DNA from: JAJDGF01 sp031549325
Lineage (GTDB): Bacteria > Bacillota > Clostridia > Christensenellales > Aristaeellaceae
NCBI GenBank assembly: GCA_031549325.1
Contig: JAVBQA010000033.1
Coordinates: 1 to 16,346, forward strand
DNA: 16,346 nt
Direction: 5' to 3'
The position numbers were made by a program, and so were the translations under genes. The first letter of the stretch is position 1. Each line of letters opens with the position of its first letter. This document shows positions 1 to 6,660 of the stretch, piece by piece. The notes below the pieces were generated by a model, which had not been told where the DNA came from, ran no database searches, and was given only the letters and a program-made list of their open reading frames with translations.

Positions 1-480
1 GGCGCGTTTGTGATTTTTGGCGATGTGGAGCTGACGGAGGCTTGCGCGCGCGAGCTGCTGAAAAAAGCGCCGCCCCATGACGTGCTGATCACCGCCGAAT
101 CGAAGGGCATCCCACTGGTGTACGCCATGGCGCGCCCGAGCGGCGTGAACAAGTATTTGCTGTGCCGAAAGGCTCCCAAGCTGTACATGAAGGATGTGCA
201 CTCCGTCGAGGTGCAATCCATCACCACCGCCAACAGGCAGATGCTGTACATCGACGGCTCGGACGCCGAGTTCATGAAGGGGAAGCGCGTGCTGCTGGTG
301 GACGACGTGATTTCGACGGGCGAGTCGCTGCACGCCATGGAGACGCTGGTGCAGAGCGTGGGCGGCATCATCGCTGGGCGGATGGCGATTCTGGCTGAAA
401 GCGACGCCATGCACAGGGACGATTTGATATACCTCGAGAAGCTGCCGCTGTTCGATAAGGATGGGCAGCCGGTGGCGTGA
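1..480 (+). CDS. Phosphoribosyltransferase family protein (5' end cut off by window)
   Basis: The frame is open from base 1, so the gene starts upstream; the GTG at base 10 is read here as an internal valine. The visible 159 residues show a type I phosphoribosyltransferase fold. Codons at 289-324 encode the PRPP-binding loop VLLVDDVISTGE, with the paired acidic residues and the TG(E/G) turn. Upstream, the segment AESKGIPL resembles the early strand-loop of adenine PRTase-like proteins. Enzymes of this class move the phosphoribosyl group of PRPP to or from a base in cytosolic purine or pyrimidine salvage. The region between these motifs does not match canonical adenine PRTase well enough for me to name the substrate. 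The gene ends at a TGA just before a strong terminator, so it is the last gene of its transcript. The family is secure; the substrate is unknown. Confidence 0.85.
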   Translation, partial: GAFVIFGDVELTEACARELLKKAPPHDVLITAESKGIPLVYAMARPSGVNKYLLCRKAPKLYMKDVHSVEVQSITTANRQMLYIDGSDAEFMKGKRVLLVDDVISTGESLHAMETLVQSVGGIIAGRMAILAESDAMHRDDLIYLEKLPLFDKDGQPVA

Positions 481-517
481 TTCGAAGAGCATCAATTCCA
501 CTCATGGGTTTGAGCTG

Positions 518-550
518 GAGCGGGCGGCCTTTGGCCGCCCGCTCTTTATA
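518..550 (+). terminator. Rho-independent terminator after the PRTase gene
   Basis: A perfect 12-bp GC-rich stem (518-529 with 533-544) closes a three-base TTT loop and is followed by TTTATA. It lies 38 bases after the PRTase stop. Read on the minus strand, the stem is not followed by a T-run, so it serves the plus-strand gene; convergent thrS has no equally clear terminator in 545-629. Confidence 0.9.
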
Positions 551-629
551 GATTCCCTGCAAATGGATCCGGCGCAATGCCCCCTGGCCCGTCGGGGTGC
601 CGCGCACAGCCTCGCGGCGTTTTCTGGCT

Positions 630-2534
630 TTACAGCGCCTTGGTCGAGATCTCCTCGGTGAGTCGGTTCAGGATGTCCTCCGCGCTCATGGAGCCCAGGT
701 CGCCCTCCTTGCGGGAACGGACGGCCGCCTGACCGGATTCCGCCTCCTTGTCGCCGATGACGAACATATAGGGCACCTTCTCCATCTGCGCCTCGCGGAT
801 CTTGAAGCCGATCTTCTCATTGCGCAGGTCCATCTCCACGCGGATACCGGCCTTCAGCAGCTTCTGCTCGAGCGCCTTGGCGGCGTTGTCGGCGCGGTCG
901 GTGATGGTCATGATCTTGGCCTGCACGGGGCTGAGCCACAGCGGGAACGCGCCCGCGAAGTGCTCGGTCAGTATCCCGATGAAGCGCTCGATGGAGCCGT
1001 AGATCGTGCGGTGCAGCATGACGGGGCGGTGCTTCTCGCCGTCCGGCCCGACGTAGGTCATGTCGAAGCGCTCGGGCATGTTCATGTCCAGCTGGATCGT
1101 GCCGCACTGCCAGGTGCGGCCGATGGAGTCCTCCAGATGGTAGTCGATCTTGGGCCCGTAGAACGCGCCGTCCCCCTCGTTGATGGTGTAGGCGACGCCC
1201 AGCTCATCCAGCGCGCCCTTGAGGCCCGCGGTGGCCGCCTCCCACATCTCGTCTGTGCCCATGGAGTTCTCGGGACGGGTGGAAAGCTCCACCCGGTATT
1301 TGAAGCCGAACATGCTGTACACCAGGTCGTCCAGCTTGTGCACGCCGATGACCTCGTCCTTGATCATCTCGGGGGTGATGAACAGGTGGGCGTCGTCCTG
1401 GGTGAAGCAGCGCACGCGCATCAGGCCATGCATGGCGCCGGACAGCTCGTGACGGTGCACGATCCCAAGCTCCCCCATGCGCAGCGGCAGCTCGCGGTAG
1501 GACCAGCTCTTCCGTTTGTAAGTCAGAATGCCGCCCGGGCAGTTCATGGGCTTCAGGCAGTAAACCTGCTCGTCGATGGTGGTGGAGTAGATGTTCTCCT
1601 TGTAGTGATCCCAGTGGCCCGACTCCTCCCACAGGTGCTGGTTCAGCATGATGGGGGTGCGGCATTCCACATAGCCGTTCTCGCGGTGCAGCTGACGCCA
1701 GTAACTCTCCAGCTCGTTCCTGAGCACCATGCCCTTGGGGAAGAAGAACGGGAAGCCCGGACCTTCGTCGAACAGCGCGAACAGATCCAGCTCTCGGCCG
1801 AGCTTCCTATGATCGCGCTTTTTGGCCTCCTCCATCCGATCCAGATAGGCCTGCAGCGACTCCTTGTCGAAGAACGCCGTGCCGTACACGCGCTGCAGCA
1901 TCTTGTTCTTTTCGTTGCCGCGCCAGTACGCGCCCGCGATGGAGGTCAGCTTGAACGCCTTCACCTTGCCCGTGGAGGGCAGGTGCGGCCCGGCGCACAG
2001 GTCCACAAAGTCGCCCTGGCGGTAGAACGAGATGATCGCGTCCTCGGGCAGATCGTTGATCAACTCAACCTTGTAGGGCTGGCACTTCTCCTCCATGAAG
2101 TTGATGGCCTCATGGCGGGGCAGCTCAAACCGCTCCAGCCGGTCGTTCTTCTTGATGAGCTTCTGCATTTCTTTCTCGACCTCGAGCAGGAAGTCGGGCG
2201 TAAAGGGTTCCTCCACGTCGAAGTCGTAGTAGAAACCGTTGTCGACGGACGGGCCGATGGCAAGCTTGGCATTGGGGCGCAGGTTCTGCACCGCCTGGGC
2301 CATGACGTGGCTGGCGGTGTGCCTGAGCGTGTCCCGCCCGCCCTTGTCGTCAAAGGTCAGGATTTCCAGGGTGTGGTCGCCGTAGATGGGGGTGACCAGC
2401 GAGATCACGTCCCCGCCGTCCAGCCTGGCCGCCAGCGCCGCCTTGGCCAGCTCGGGTTCGCGGTTTCTGACGATGTCCAGCGCGTTTTCGCCGTCCTGCT
2501 GCTGGTGCGCGCGGCCGTTCATTGTGATCAACAT
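630..2534 (-). CDS. thrS: Threonyl-tRNA synthetase
   Basis: This class II synthetase charges tRNA-Thr with threonine in the cytosol. It has 634 residues, the usual length. In order it shows an N-terminal TGS-like domain (about 1-62), the editing domain with HTASH (H72, H76) and a later cysteine in the CAGPH stretch (C180), the catalytic core and a C-terminal anticodon-binding domain (about 535-634). The zinc ligands of the active site are visible as C332 in MNCPGG, H383 in DDAHLF and H508 in MLHRT, matching C334/H385/H511 of the E. coli enzyme. Motif 2 is seen around HRHELSGAMHGLMRVR. The ATG at 2534 was chosen because an AAGGAGG ribosome site (2542-2548) sits 7 bases before it; the frame stays open further upstream, but that part is the T-box leader. 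Expression should rise when uncharged tRNA-Thr accumulates. Confidence 0.97.
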   Translation of the reverse strand: MLITMNGRAHQQQDGENALDIVRNREPELAKAALAARLDGGDVISLVTPIYGDHTLEILTFDDKGGRDTLRHTASHVMAQAVQNLRPNAKLAIGPSVDNGFYYDFDVEEPFTPDFLLEVEKEMQKLIKKNDRLERFELPRHEAINFMEEKCQPYKVELINDLPEDAIISFYRQGDFVDLCAGPHLPSTGKVKAFKLTSIAGAYWRGNEKNKMLQRVYGTAFFDKESLQAYLDRMEEAKKRDHRKLGRELDLFALFDEGPGFPFFFPKGMVLRNELESYWRQLHRENGYVECRTPIMLNQHLWEESGHWDHYKENIYSTTIDEQVYCLKPMNCPGGILTYKRKSWSYRELPLRMGELGIVHRHELSGAMHGLMRVRCFTQDDAHLFITPEMIKDEVIGVHKLDDLVYSMFGFKYRVELSTRPENSMGTDEMWEAATAGLKGALDELGVAYTINEGDGAFYGPKIDYHLEDSIGRTWQCGTIQLDMNMPERFDMTYVGPDGEKHRPVMLHRTIYGSIERFIGILTEHFAGAFPLWLSPVQAKIMTITDRADNAAKALEQKLLKAGIRVEMDLRNEKIGFKIREAQMEKVPYMFVIGDKEAESGQAAVRSRKEGDLGSMSAEDILNRLTEEISTKAL

Positions 2535-2561
2535 GTGAATTCCTCCTTGCAAAATGGTATA

Positions 2562-2598
2562 GAAAAAGCCCGTCCCAACAAAATCTGTAGGGACGGGC
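2562..2598 (-). terminator. T-box leader terminator (attenuator) of thrS
   Basis: The arms 2590-2598 and 2568-2576 form a perfect 9-bp stem (GCCCGTCCC with GGGACGGGC), followed on the minus strand by TTTTTCT. The stem competes with the antiterminator for its first arm, so it should stop transcription when tRNA-Thr is charged. The thrS ribosome site starts 14 bases further on. Confidence 0.92.
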
Positions 2599-2795
2599 GT
2601 TGTTGCCCGCGGTTCCACCCAACTTGCGCATGAAGATGCGCCGCTCAATTTGGAAGGGCTGTATCGCGCCCAAAGCGCCGAGGGTCAGAAAGCTGGTGCG
2701 CGCCGCTGCCTGCCGGTCATGCTTTCAGCCTTTGGCATAACCTCTCTGGTGCAGGGGAGAAACGGTGCTTGGTCTTCTTCATACCCTAAGATTGC
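2562..2795 (-). promoter_or_regulatory. T-box riboswitch leader of thrS
   Basis: The minus-strand leader carries the T-box sequence GGGTGGAACCGCGGG (2606-2620), which binds the free CCA end of uncharged tRNA. The bases after it can form an antiterminator: GCGGGC pairs with GCCCGT, and the flanking GGG with CCC around the bulge. The same 3' arm is used by the competing terminator. Upstream, AGGGT and ACCCT close the base of Stem I beside ATGA/GA bases that look like the usual kink-turn, and AGAAG pairs with CTTTCT. On the 3' side, ACC followed by A (bases 2695-2697, minus strand) is the probable threonine specifier codon. A distal AGAGAGG stem-loop is also present. The T-box call is firm; the specifier and Stem I pairing are read by eye. 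Confidence 0.93.
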
Positions 2796-2799
2796 ACAT

Positions 2800-2828
2800 A
2801 GTATAGGCGCATGCAGGAAAAAAGTCAA
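2800..2828 (-). promoter_or_regulatory. Vegetative (sigma-A type) promoter of thrS
   Basis: On the minus strand TTGACT (-35, bases 2823-2828) is separated by exactly 17 bases from TATACT (-10, bases 2800-2805). The predicted start near 2793-2795 puts the whole T-box leader, about 260 bases, in the transcript. Confidence 0.88.
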
Positions 2829-3135
2829 GTTAATTGCAAGTTGACACGAACGGCCTTCGAAAAAAAGAGGATTGCGAAAATCAGCGTGTTTTTTTAAGGA
2901 ACTGCTACTTAAACAAAGACGGGAGTACGTTTCTCGTGGGCCGGTTTTCTCTGCATCCAGTTGAGGATCACGTTTGTCTCGTCGCAAGTGGTAAAACGGA
3001 ACCCGAGGGTTTGTACGATGAAGAGCTAAAACTGACTGATTTGCCGCTATTGACGGTGCTTGCGAAAATCGATTTGCCTGCACAACCTCCGGTTTTGCCG
3101 CGAATGTATTGAAAGTAAATTTTGAGGGCTGCATG
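2829..3135. other. AT-richer intergenic stretch between divergent promoters
   Basis: About 300 bases between the thrS and rpsB promoters have clearly lower GC than the genes around them. A 92-codon plus-strand frame (TTG at 2834 to TGA at 3112) is open, but it has no convincing ribosome site, gives a product I do not recognise, and starts 6 bases from the thrS -35 box. An 11-base direct repeat TTGCGAAAATC occurs at 2872-2882 and 3060-3070 and may be chance. I see no RNA gene here; it may be a divergent regulatory region or decayed sequence. Confidence 0.5.
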
Positions 3136-3164
3136 TTGCCAACAATCCCCGGTTATGCTATAAT
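3136..3164 (+). promoter_or_regulatory. Vegetative promoter of the rpsB-tsf unit
   Basis: TTGCCA (3136-3141) and a perfect TATAAT (3159-3164) are separated by 17 bases. Transcription should start near 3171, giving a leader of roughly 97 bases before the rpsB start codon. Confidence 0.88.
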
Positions 3165-3193
3165 TGTTCGGAAATCGCACTTCTGTGGATCCT

Positions 3194-3219
3194 GGCGGTG
3201 TTGCCCAATGGGTTCCGCC
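3194..3219 (+). promoter_or_regulatory. Stem-loop in the rpsB leader
   Basis: GGCGG (3194-3198) pairs with CCGCC (3215-3219), and an inner CCC (3204-3206) can pair with GGG (3210-3212) around an AAT loop. It lies in the untranslated leader, about 30 bases before the ribosome site. Ribosomal protein operons are often controlled by their own product binding such leaders, but I do not recognise a known S2-binding motif, so the role is only suggested. Confidence 0.4.
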
Positions 3220-3267
3220 CGGACATGAAGCGGAGGGAAGCGCAAAAACAAGGAGGGACCCCCAACT

Positions 3268-4011
3268 ATGGCAGTCATTTCCATGAAACAGCTCCTGGAA
3301 GCGGGCGTGCACTTCGGCCACCAGACGCGCCGCTGGAACCCCAAGATGGCCCAGTACATCTTCACCGAGCGCAACGGCATCTACATCATCGACCTGCAGA
3401 AGACCGTCCGCAAGATCGACGAGGCCTACATGTTCGTGCGCGACGTGGCGCTGGACAACAAGTCCATCCTGTTCGTGGGCACCAAGAAGCAGGCGCAGGA
3501 GTCCATCGAGTCCGAGGCGCTGCGCTGCGGCATGTTCTTTGTGAACAACCGCTGGCTGGGCGGCACGCTGACCAACTTCAAAACGATCCGCACCCGCATC
3601 GACCGCCTGAACCAGATTGACAAAATGGAGCAGACCGGCCAGTTCGAGTTGCTGCCCAAGAAGGAAGTCATCAAGCTGATGGCCGAGCGCGAGAAGCTCG
3701 AGAAGAACCTGGGCGGCATCCGCGAGATGAAGAAGCTGCCGGGCGCGCTGTTCGTCGTGGATCCGCGCAAGGAGCACATCGCCGTGGCCGAGGCCCGCAT
3801 CCTGGGCATCCCGATCGTGGGCATCGTCGATACGAACTGCGACCCGGACGAGATCGATTACGTCATCCCCGGCAACGACGACGCCATCCGCGCGGTCAAG
3901 CTGATCGCGGGCAAGCTGGCCGACGCCGTGCTCGAGGGCAAGCAGGGCGAGAGCGATTCCGCCGCGCCGGCAGAAACCGCCGCCGATCCCGAGGGGAAGA
4001 ACGCCGAATAA
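3268..4011 (+). CDS. rpsB: 30S ribosomal protein S2
   Basis: S2 is a late-assembling protein of the small ribosomal subunit, needed for S1 or mRNA positioning on the 30S platform. The 247-residue product has the normal family length. It opens with the S2 signature region: MAVISMKQLLEAGVHFGHQT, then the RRWNPKM and FTERNGIYIIDL segments. It also has FVGTKKQAQ, RWLGGTLTNF near residue 100, and the PGALFVVDPRKE/A-E-A/IPIVGIVDTNCDPD region near 155-195. The last 20 or so residues are acidic and alanine-rich, a variable tail. An AGGAGGG ribosome site (3251-3257) lies 10 bases before the ATG. It is the first gene after its own promoter and is followed 59 bases later by tsf, the usual pairing. Confidence 0.98.
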   Translation: MAVISMKQLLEAGVHFGHQTRRWNPKMAQYIFTERNGIYIIDLQKTVRKIDEAYMFVRDVALDNKSILFVGTKKQAQESIESEALRCGMFFVNNRWLGGTLTNFKTIRTRIDRLNQIDKMEQTGQFELLPKKEVIKLMAEREKLEKNLGGIREMKKLPGALFVVDPRKEHIAVAEARILGIPIVGIVDTNCDPDEIDYVIPGNDDAIRAVKLIAGKLADAVLEGKQGESDSAAPAETAADPEGKNAE

Positions 4012-4014
4012 TCA

Positions 4015-4031
4015 AAGGCCGTCCCGGCCTT
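4015..4031 (+). other. Small hairpin between rpsB and tsf
   Basis: AAGGCC (4015-4020) and GGCCTT (4026-4031) form a 6-bp stem around GTCCC, just after the rpsB stop. No T-run follows, so it is not a full terminator. It could protect an mRNA end or dampen read-through into tsf. Confidence 0.4.
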
Positions 4032-4070
4032 GACGAAGCATAAACCCAACCAAATAGGAGGTATTTCCCA

Positions 4071-5021
4071 ATGAGTGAGATCAAGGAGATCAGCGCAAAA
4101 GTTGTCATGGATCTGCGCGGACGCACCGGCGCGGGCATGATGGATTGCAAAAAGGCTTTGGCCGCTGTTGAGGGCGACATCGAAAAAGCCATCGACTACC
4201 TGCGCGAGAAGGGCCTGGCCGCCGCCGCCAAGAAGCAGAGTCGCATCGCGGCCGAAGGCATCGTGGCCAGCTACCTGAGCGCGGACGCCAAGCTGGGCTC
4301 GCTGGTGGAAGTCAACTGCGAGACCGACTTCGTGGCCAAGACGCCCGAGTACGTCGAGCTGGCCGCGGGCATCGCCGAAGTCATCGCGAGCGCCAATCCG
4401 GCCGACGTGGACGCGCTGCTTCAGAAGCCGTCGAAGGCCGCTGGCCAGACTGTCGACCAGCTGGTGACCGAGAAGGTTGCCAAGATCGGCGAGAAGATCA
4501 CCGTGCGCCGTTTTGAGCGCTACGAGCTGACCGGAGCCGGCATCATCGAGAGCTATATCCACATGGGCGGCAAGGTTGGCGTGCTGGTGGAAGCCCACGC
4601 CGAGACCGACGCCGGCGCCCAGAACCCGGCGTTCAAGGAGTTCGTGCACGACGTGGCGCTGCAGATTGCGGCGTCCGCGCCCGAGTACGTGCACCGCGCC
4701 GAAGTGCTGGCCGATCATCTGGAGCACGAGAAGGAAATCTTTGCCGGCAAGGCCCGCAACGAGGGCAAGCCCGAGAACATCATCGTCAAGATGGTGGAGG
4801 GCATGGTTGGCAAGTTCTATAAGGAAGTGTGCTTGCTGGAGCAGGTGTTCGTGAAGAATCCCGATCAGACCATCGAGCAGCTGGCCGCCGAGAAGGGCAA
4901 GGCCATCGGCGAGAAGATCAGCATCACCCGCTTCGCCCGCTACAAGATGGGCGACGGCATCGAAAAGAAGGTCTCCGACCTGGCCGCCGAGGTCGCCGAG
5001 CAGATCGGTGCGAAGGGCTAA
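4071..5021 (+). CDS. tsf: Elongation factor Ts
   Basis: EF-Ts is the cytosolic nucleotide-exchange factor that releases GDP from EF-Tu during translation. The 316-residue product has the N-terminal UBA-like domain (about 1-50, with LRGRTGAGMMDCKKAL and IDYLREKGL). The core signature VNCETDFVAKT follows, with the TDFV residues that contact EF-Tu. The second core subdomain has IHMGGKVGVLVE, then GKFYKEVCLLEQ and a C-terminal repeat of the IGEKI-RF-RY pattern. It is a little longer than many family members (about 290-300 residues), with no clear insertion. TAGGAGGT (4055-4062) precedes the ATG by 8 bases. It shares the rpsB transcript and is closed by a strong terminator, so the unit is likely co-regulated with ribosome synthesis. 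Confidence 0.98.
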   Translation: MSEIKEISAKVVMDLRGRTGAGMMDCKKALAAVEGDIEKAIDYLREKGLAAAAKKQSRIAAEGIVASYLSADAKLGSLVEVNCETDFVAKTPEYVELAAGIAEVIASANPADVDALLQKPSKAAGQTVDQLVTEKVAKIGEKITVRRFERYELTGAGIIESYIHMGGKVGVLVEAHAETDAGAQNPAFKEFVHDVALQIAASAPEYVHRAEVLADHLEHEKEIFAGKARNEGKPENIIVKMVEGMVGKFYKEVCLLEQVFVKNPDQTIEQLAAEKGKAIGEKISITRFARYKMGDGIEKKVSDLAAEVAEQIGAKG

Positions 5022-5036
5022 TCACTACAAACGAAG

Positions 5037-5067
5037 GGAACACGCGGATGTCGCGTGTTCCTTTTTT
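5037..5067 (+). terminator. Rho-independent terminator between tsf and pyrH
   Basis: GGAACACGCG (5037-5046) and CGCGTGTTCC (5052-5061) form a perfect 10-bp stem around a GATGT loop, followed by six T residues (5062-5067). The loop holds an ATG in frame with pyrH, which must not be mistaken for the pyrH start. Read-through here, or a promoter inside tsf, would be needed to feed pyrH. Confidence 0.92.
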
Positions 5068-5086
5068 GAAAGAGGGGTCGAACGCA

Positions 5087-5797
5087 TTGGCAAAGTACCA
5101 CCGAATCATTCTCAAGCTGAGCGGCGAGACACTGGCACCCAAGGACCGAAGCGGCACGTTTGACGCCGAGCGCGTGCGCGTGACGGCGGACGTGGTGAAG
5201 CGGCTCTCCGAGAAGGTGCAGCTCGGCATTGTGCTGGGCGGCGGCAACATCTGGCGCGGCCGCTTTACCAATGAAATGGACCCGGTCAACGCCGACCAGA
5301 TGGGCATGCTGGCCACGATCATCAACGCGCTGTGCCTGGCCGACGCGCTGCGCGCCCAGGGCGCCGTGGCCGAGGTGTTTTCAGCCCAGCAGATGGACAG
5401 GTTTACCAGCCTGTACACAGCAAAAGACGCCGACGCCTGCATGAGGGCGGGCGGCATCGCGCTGCTGGCCGGGGGCACGGGGCAGCCGTTCTTCACCACC
5501 GACACCGCCGCTGTGCTGCGCGCCGCCGAACTCAAGGCCGACGCGGTGTTCAAGGGAACCAACGTCGAGGGCGTGTTCGACAAGGATCCGAACAAGCACC
5601 CGGACGCCGTGCTCATCCGAGAGATCAGCTGCGGGGAAGCCGCTGGGCGAGGGCTGAAGGCCATGGATCTGACGGCGTTTCAGCTGTGCATCGACGCCCG
5701 GATCCCGGTGGTGCGCGTGTTCAGCATGGAGGATCTCCAGAACATCCTGCGCGTGGCGGATGGGGAGGCGCTGGGCACCACGCTCCGTAACGAATAG
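5087..5797 (+). CDS. pyrH: UMP kinase (uridylate kinase)
   Basis: This amino-acid-kinase-fold enzyme converts UMP and ATP to UDP in the cytosol, feeding RNA, DNA and UDP-sugar synthesis. Motifs run in family order: KLSGE near residue 10, the glycine-rich GGGNIWRG (51-58), ADQMGMLAT, GTGQPFFTTDTAA (from residue 130), KGTNVEGVFDKDP and MDLTAF. The familiar ADYMGMLAT has Q in place of Y, and KATKVDGVY appears here as KGTNVEGVF; both look like lineage variation. The TTG at 5087 is chosen as start because AGAGGGG (5071-5077) lies 9 bases before it. The product then starts (L/M)AKYHRIILKLSGE like other UMP kinases, with the normal 236 residues. The earlier in-frame ATG at 5048 sits in the loop of the tsf terminator. 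No promoter is visible between terminator and gene. Confidence 0.95.
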   Translation: MAKYHRIILKLSGETLAPKDRSGTFDAERVRVTADVVKRLSEKVQLGIVLGGGNIWRGRFTNEMDPVNADQMGMLATIINALCLADALRAQGAVAEVFSAQQMDRFTSLYTAKDADACMRAGGIALLAGGTGQPFFTTDTAAVLRAAELKADAVFKGTNVEGVFDKDPNKHPDAVLIREISCGEAAGRGLKAMDLTAFQLCIDARIPVVRVFSMEDLQNILRVADGEALGTTLRNE

Positions 5798-5801
5798 GGG
5801 C

Positions 5802-5830
5802 TTGCTGTTTTGCTGGAAACCCTATATAAT
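5802..5830 (+). promoter_or_regulatory. Vegetative promoter before frr
   Basis: TTGCTG (5802-5807) and a perfect TATAAT (5825-5830) are spaced by 17 bases, starting 5 bases after the pyrH stop. The predicted start near 5837 gives a leader of about 57 bases with a small CCGC/GCGG hairpin (5865-5877) directly before the ribosome site. Confidence 0.85.
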
Positions 5831-5893
5831 GAATGTATGCGCTGGCATCATTTCAGAATTATGTCCGCTGTATGCGGCGAGGAGGTACATTTT

Positions 5894-6451
5894 ATGGCTC
5901 AAGAATGCATCAAAGCCGCCGGTGAAAAAATGAACAAGACCATCAGCGTGATCACGAAAGAGCTGGGATCCCTGCGCGCTGGCCGCGCAAACCCGCAGAT
6001 TCTGGATCGCATCCAGGTGGACTATTACGGCACGCCCACCGCGCTTAACCAGATCGGCAACATCAGCTCGCCCGAGCCCCGCTTGCTCGTGATCGCGCCC
6101 TGGGAAGCCAAACTGATCCCGCTGATCGAGAAGGCCATTCAGATGAGCGACATCGGCATCAACCCTTCCAACGACGGCAAGGTGATCCGGCTGCTCGTGC
6201 CCGAGCTGAACGAGGAGCGCAGAAAAGAGCTGTGCAAGCAGGTGCGCAAGTACGTCGAAGACGGCAAGGTGGCTGTGCGCGCCATCCGTCGCGACACGAT
6301 GGAACTGCTCAAGAAGATGAAGAAAGACTCGGAGATCACCGAGGACGACCTCAAGGACGGCGAGGAAGACCTGCAGAAGGTGACCGATGCCCACATCAAG
6401 GAGCTGGATACCCTGGGCGCGGACAAAGAGAAAGAGATCATGAGCGTCTGA
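5894..6451 (+). CDS. frr: Ribosome recycling factor
   Basis: RRF splits the post-termination ribosome together with EF-G so that subunits can be reused. The product has 185 residues, exactly the usual family length. The N-terminal long helix carries the conserved SLRAGRANPQILDRIQVDYYGTPT region, split here only by description. PWE, then IGINPSNDGKVIRL and LNEERRKEL-K, follow before the C-terminal charged helix. The ATG at 5894 is preceded by AGGAGGT (5880-5886); the frame is open upstream, but that part is promoter and leader. The stop TGA overlaps the ATG of the next small gene (TGATG), which suggests translational coupling. Its own promoter allows expression separate from pyrH. Confidence 0.97.
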   Translation: MAQECIKAAGEKMNKTISVITKELGSLRAGRANPQILDRIQVDYYGTPTALNQIGNISSPEPRLLVIAPWEAKLIPLIEKAIQMSDIGINPSNDGKVIRLLVPELNEERRKELCKQVRKYVEDGKVAVRAIRRDTMELLKKMKKDSEITEDDLKDGEEDLQKVTDAHIKELDTLGADKEKEIMSV

Positions 6452-6660
6452 TGGACGATTTGCTTGGATTGCCGCTCGAGGCGGCGCTTGGGGCGCTGCG
6501 CGGGCGAGGCATCGAGAATGTGCGCGTGACCCAGACTCACGCGCCCAGAAAACCGGAGGCGCAAGGCACCCCCCGCGTGATTCGCGCAAGCGCGGAAGGC
6601 CTGCTGGTGGCGCGCTTTCCGGACGAGGTGGGGAGACAACTTGAAGAGAAAGCTGACTGA
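6451..6660 (+). CDS. Small conserved-looking protein of unknown function between frr and uppS
   Basis: This frame codes 69 residues. Its ATG shares one base with the frr stop (TGATG), and its last 20 bases overlap the start of uppS, so it is stitched into the operon at both ends. The product starts MDDLLGLPLEAALGALRGRG, a pattern of a leucine-rich helix ending in a glycine, recalling the first half of a PASTA-like domain (G-x-P-x-x-x-A-x-x-x-L). It continues with a charged strand (IENVRVTQT) and VIRASAEGLLVARFP before a short charged tail. No signal peptide or membrane segment is present. The ribosome site is weak, consistent with coupled translation after frr. I do not know a named family for it. 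The tight overlaps and GC-rich codon use like its neighbours support a real gene. Confidence 0.68.
   Translation: MDDLLGLPLEAALGALRGRGIENVRVTQTHAPRKPEAQGTPRVIRASAEGLLVARFPDEVGRQLEEKAD

Noticed and set aside
597..2633. A 678-codon plus-strand open frame opposite thrS
   Set aside because: It is the antisense shadow of a highly GC-biased gene. thrS is unmistakable on the other strand, with all catalytic residues, T-box and promoter.
2834..3112. A 92-codon plus-strand frame in the thrS-rpsB gap
   Set aside because: It has a TTG start without a credible ribosome site or promoter, starts next to the thrS -35 box, and the product is unrecognised. It is kept only as an observation.
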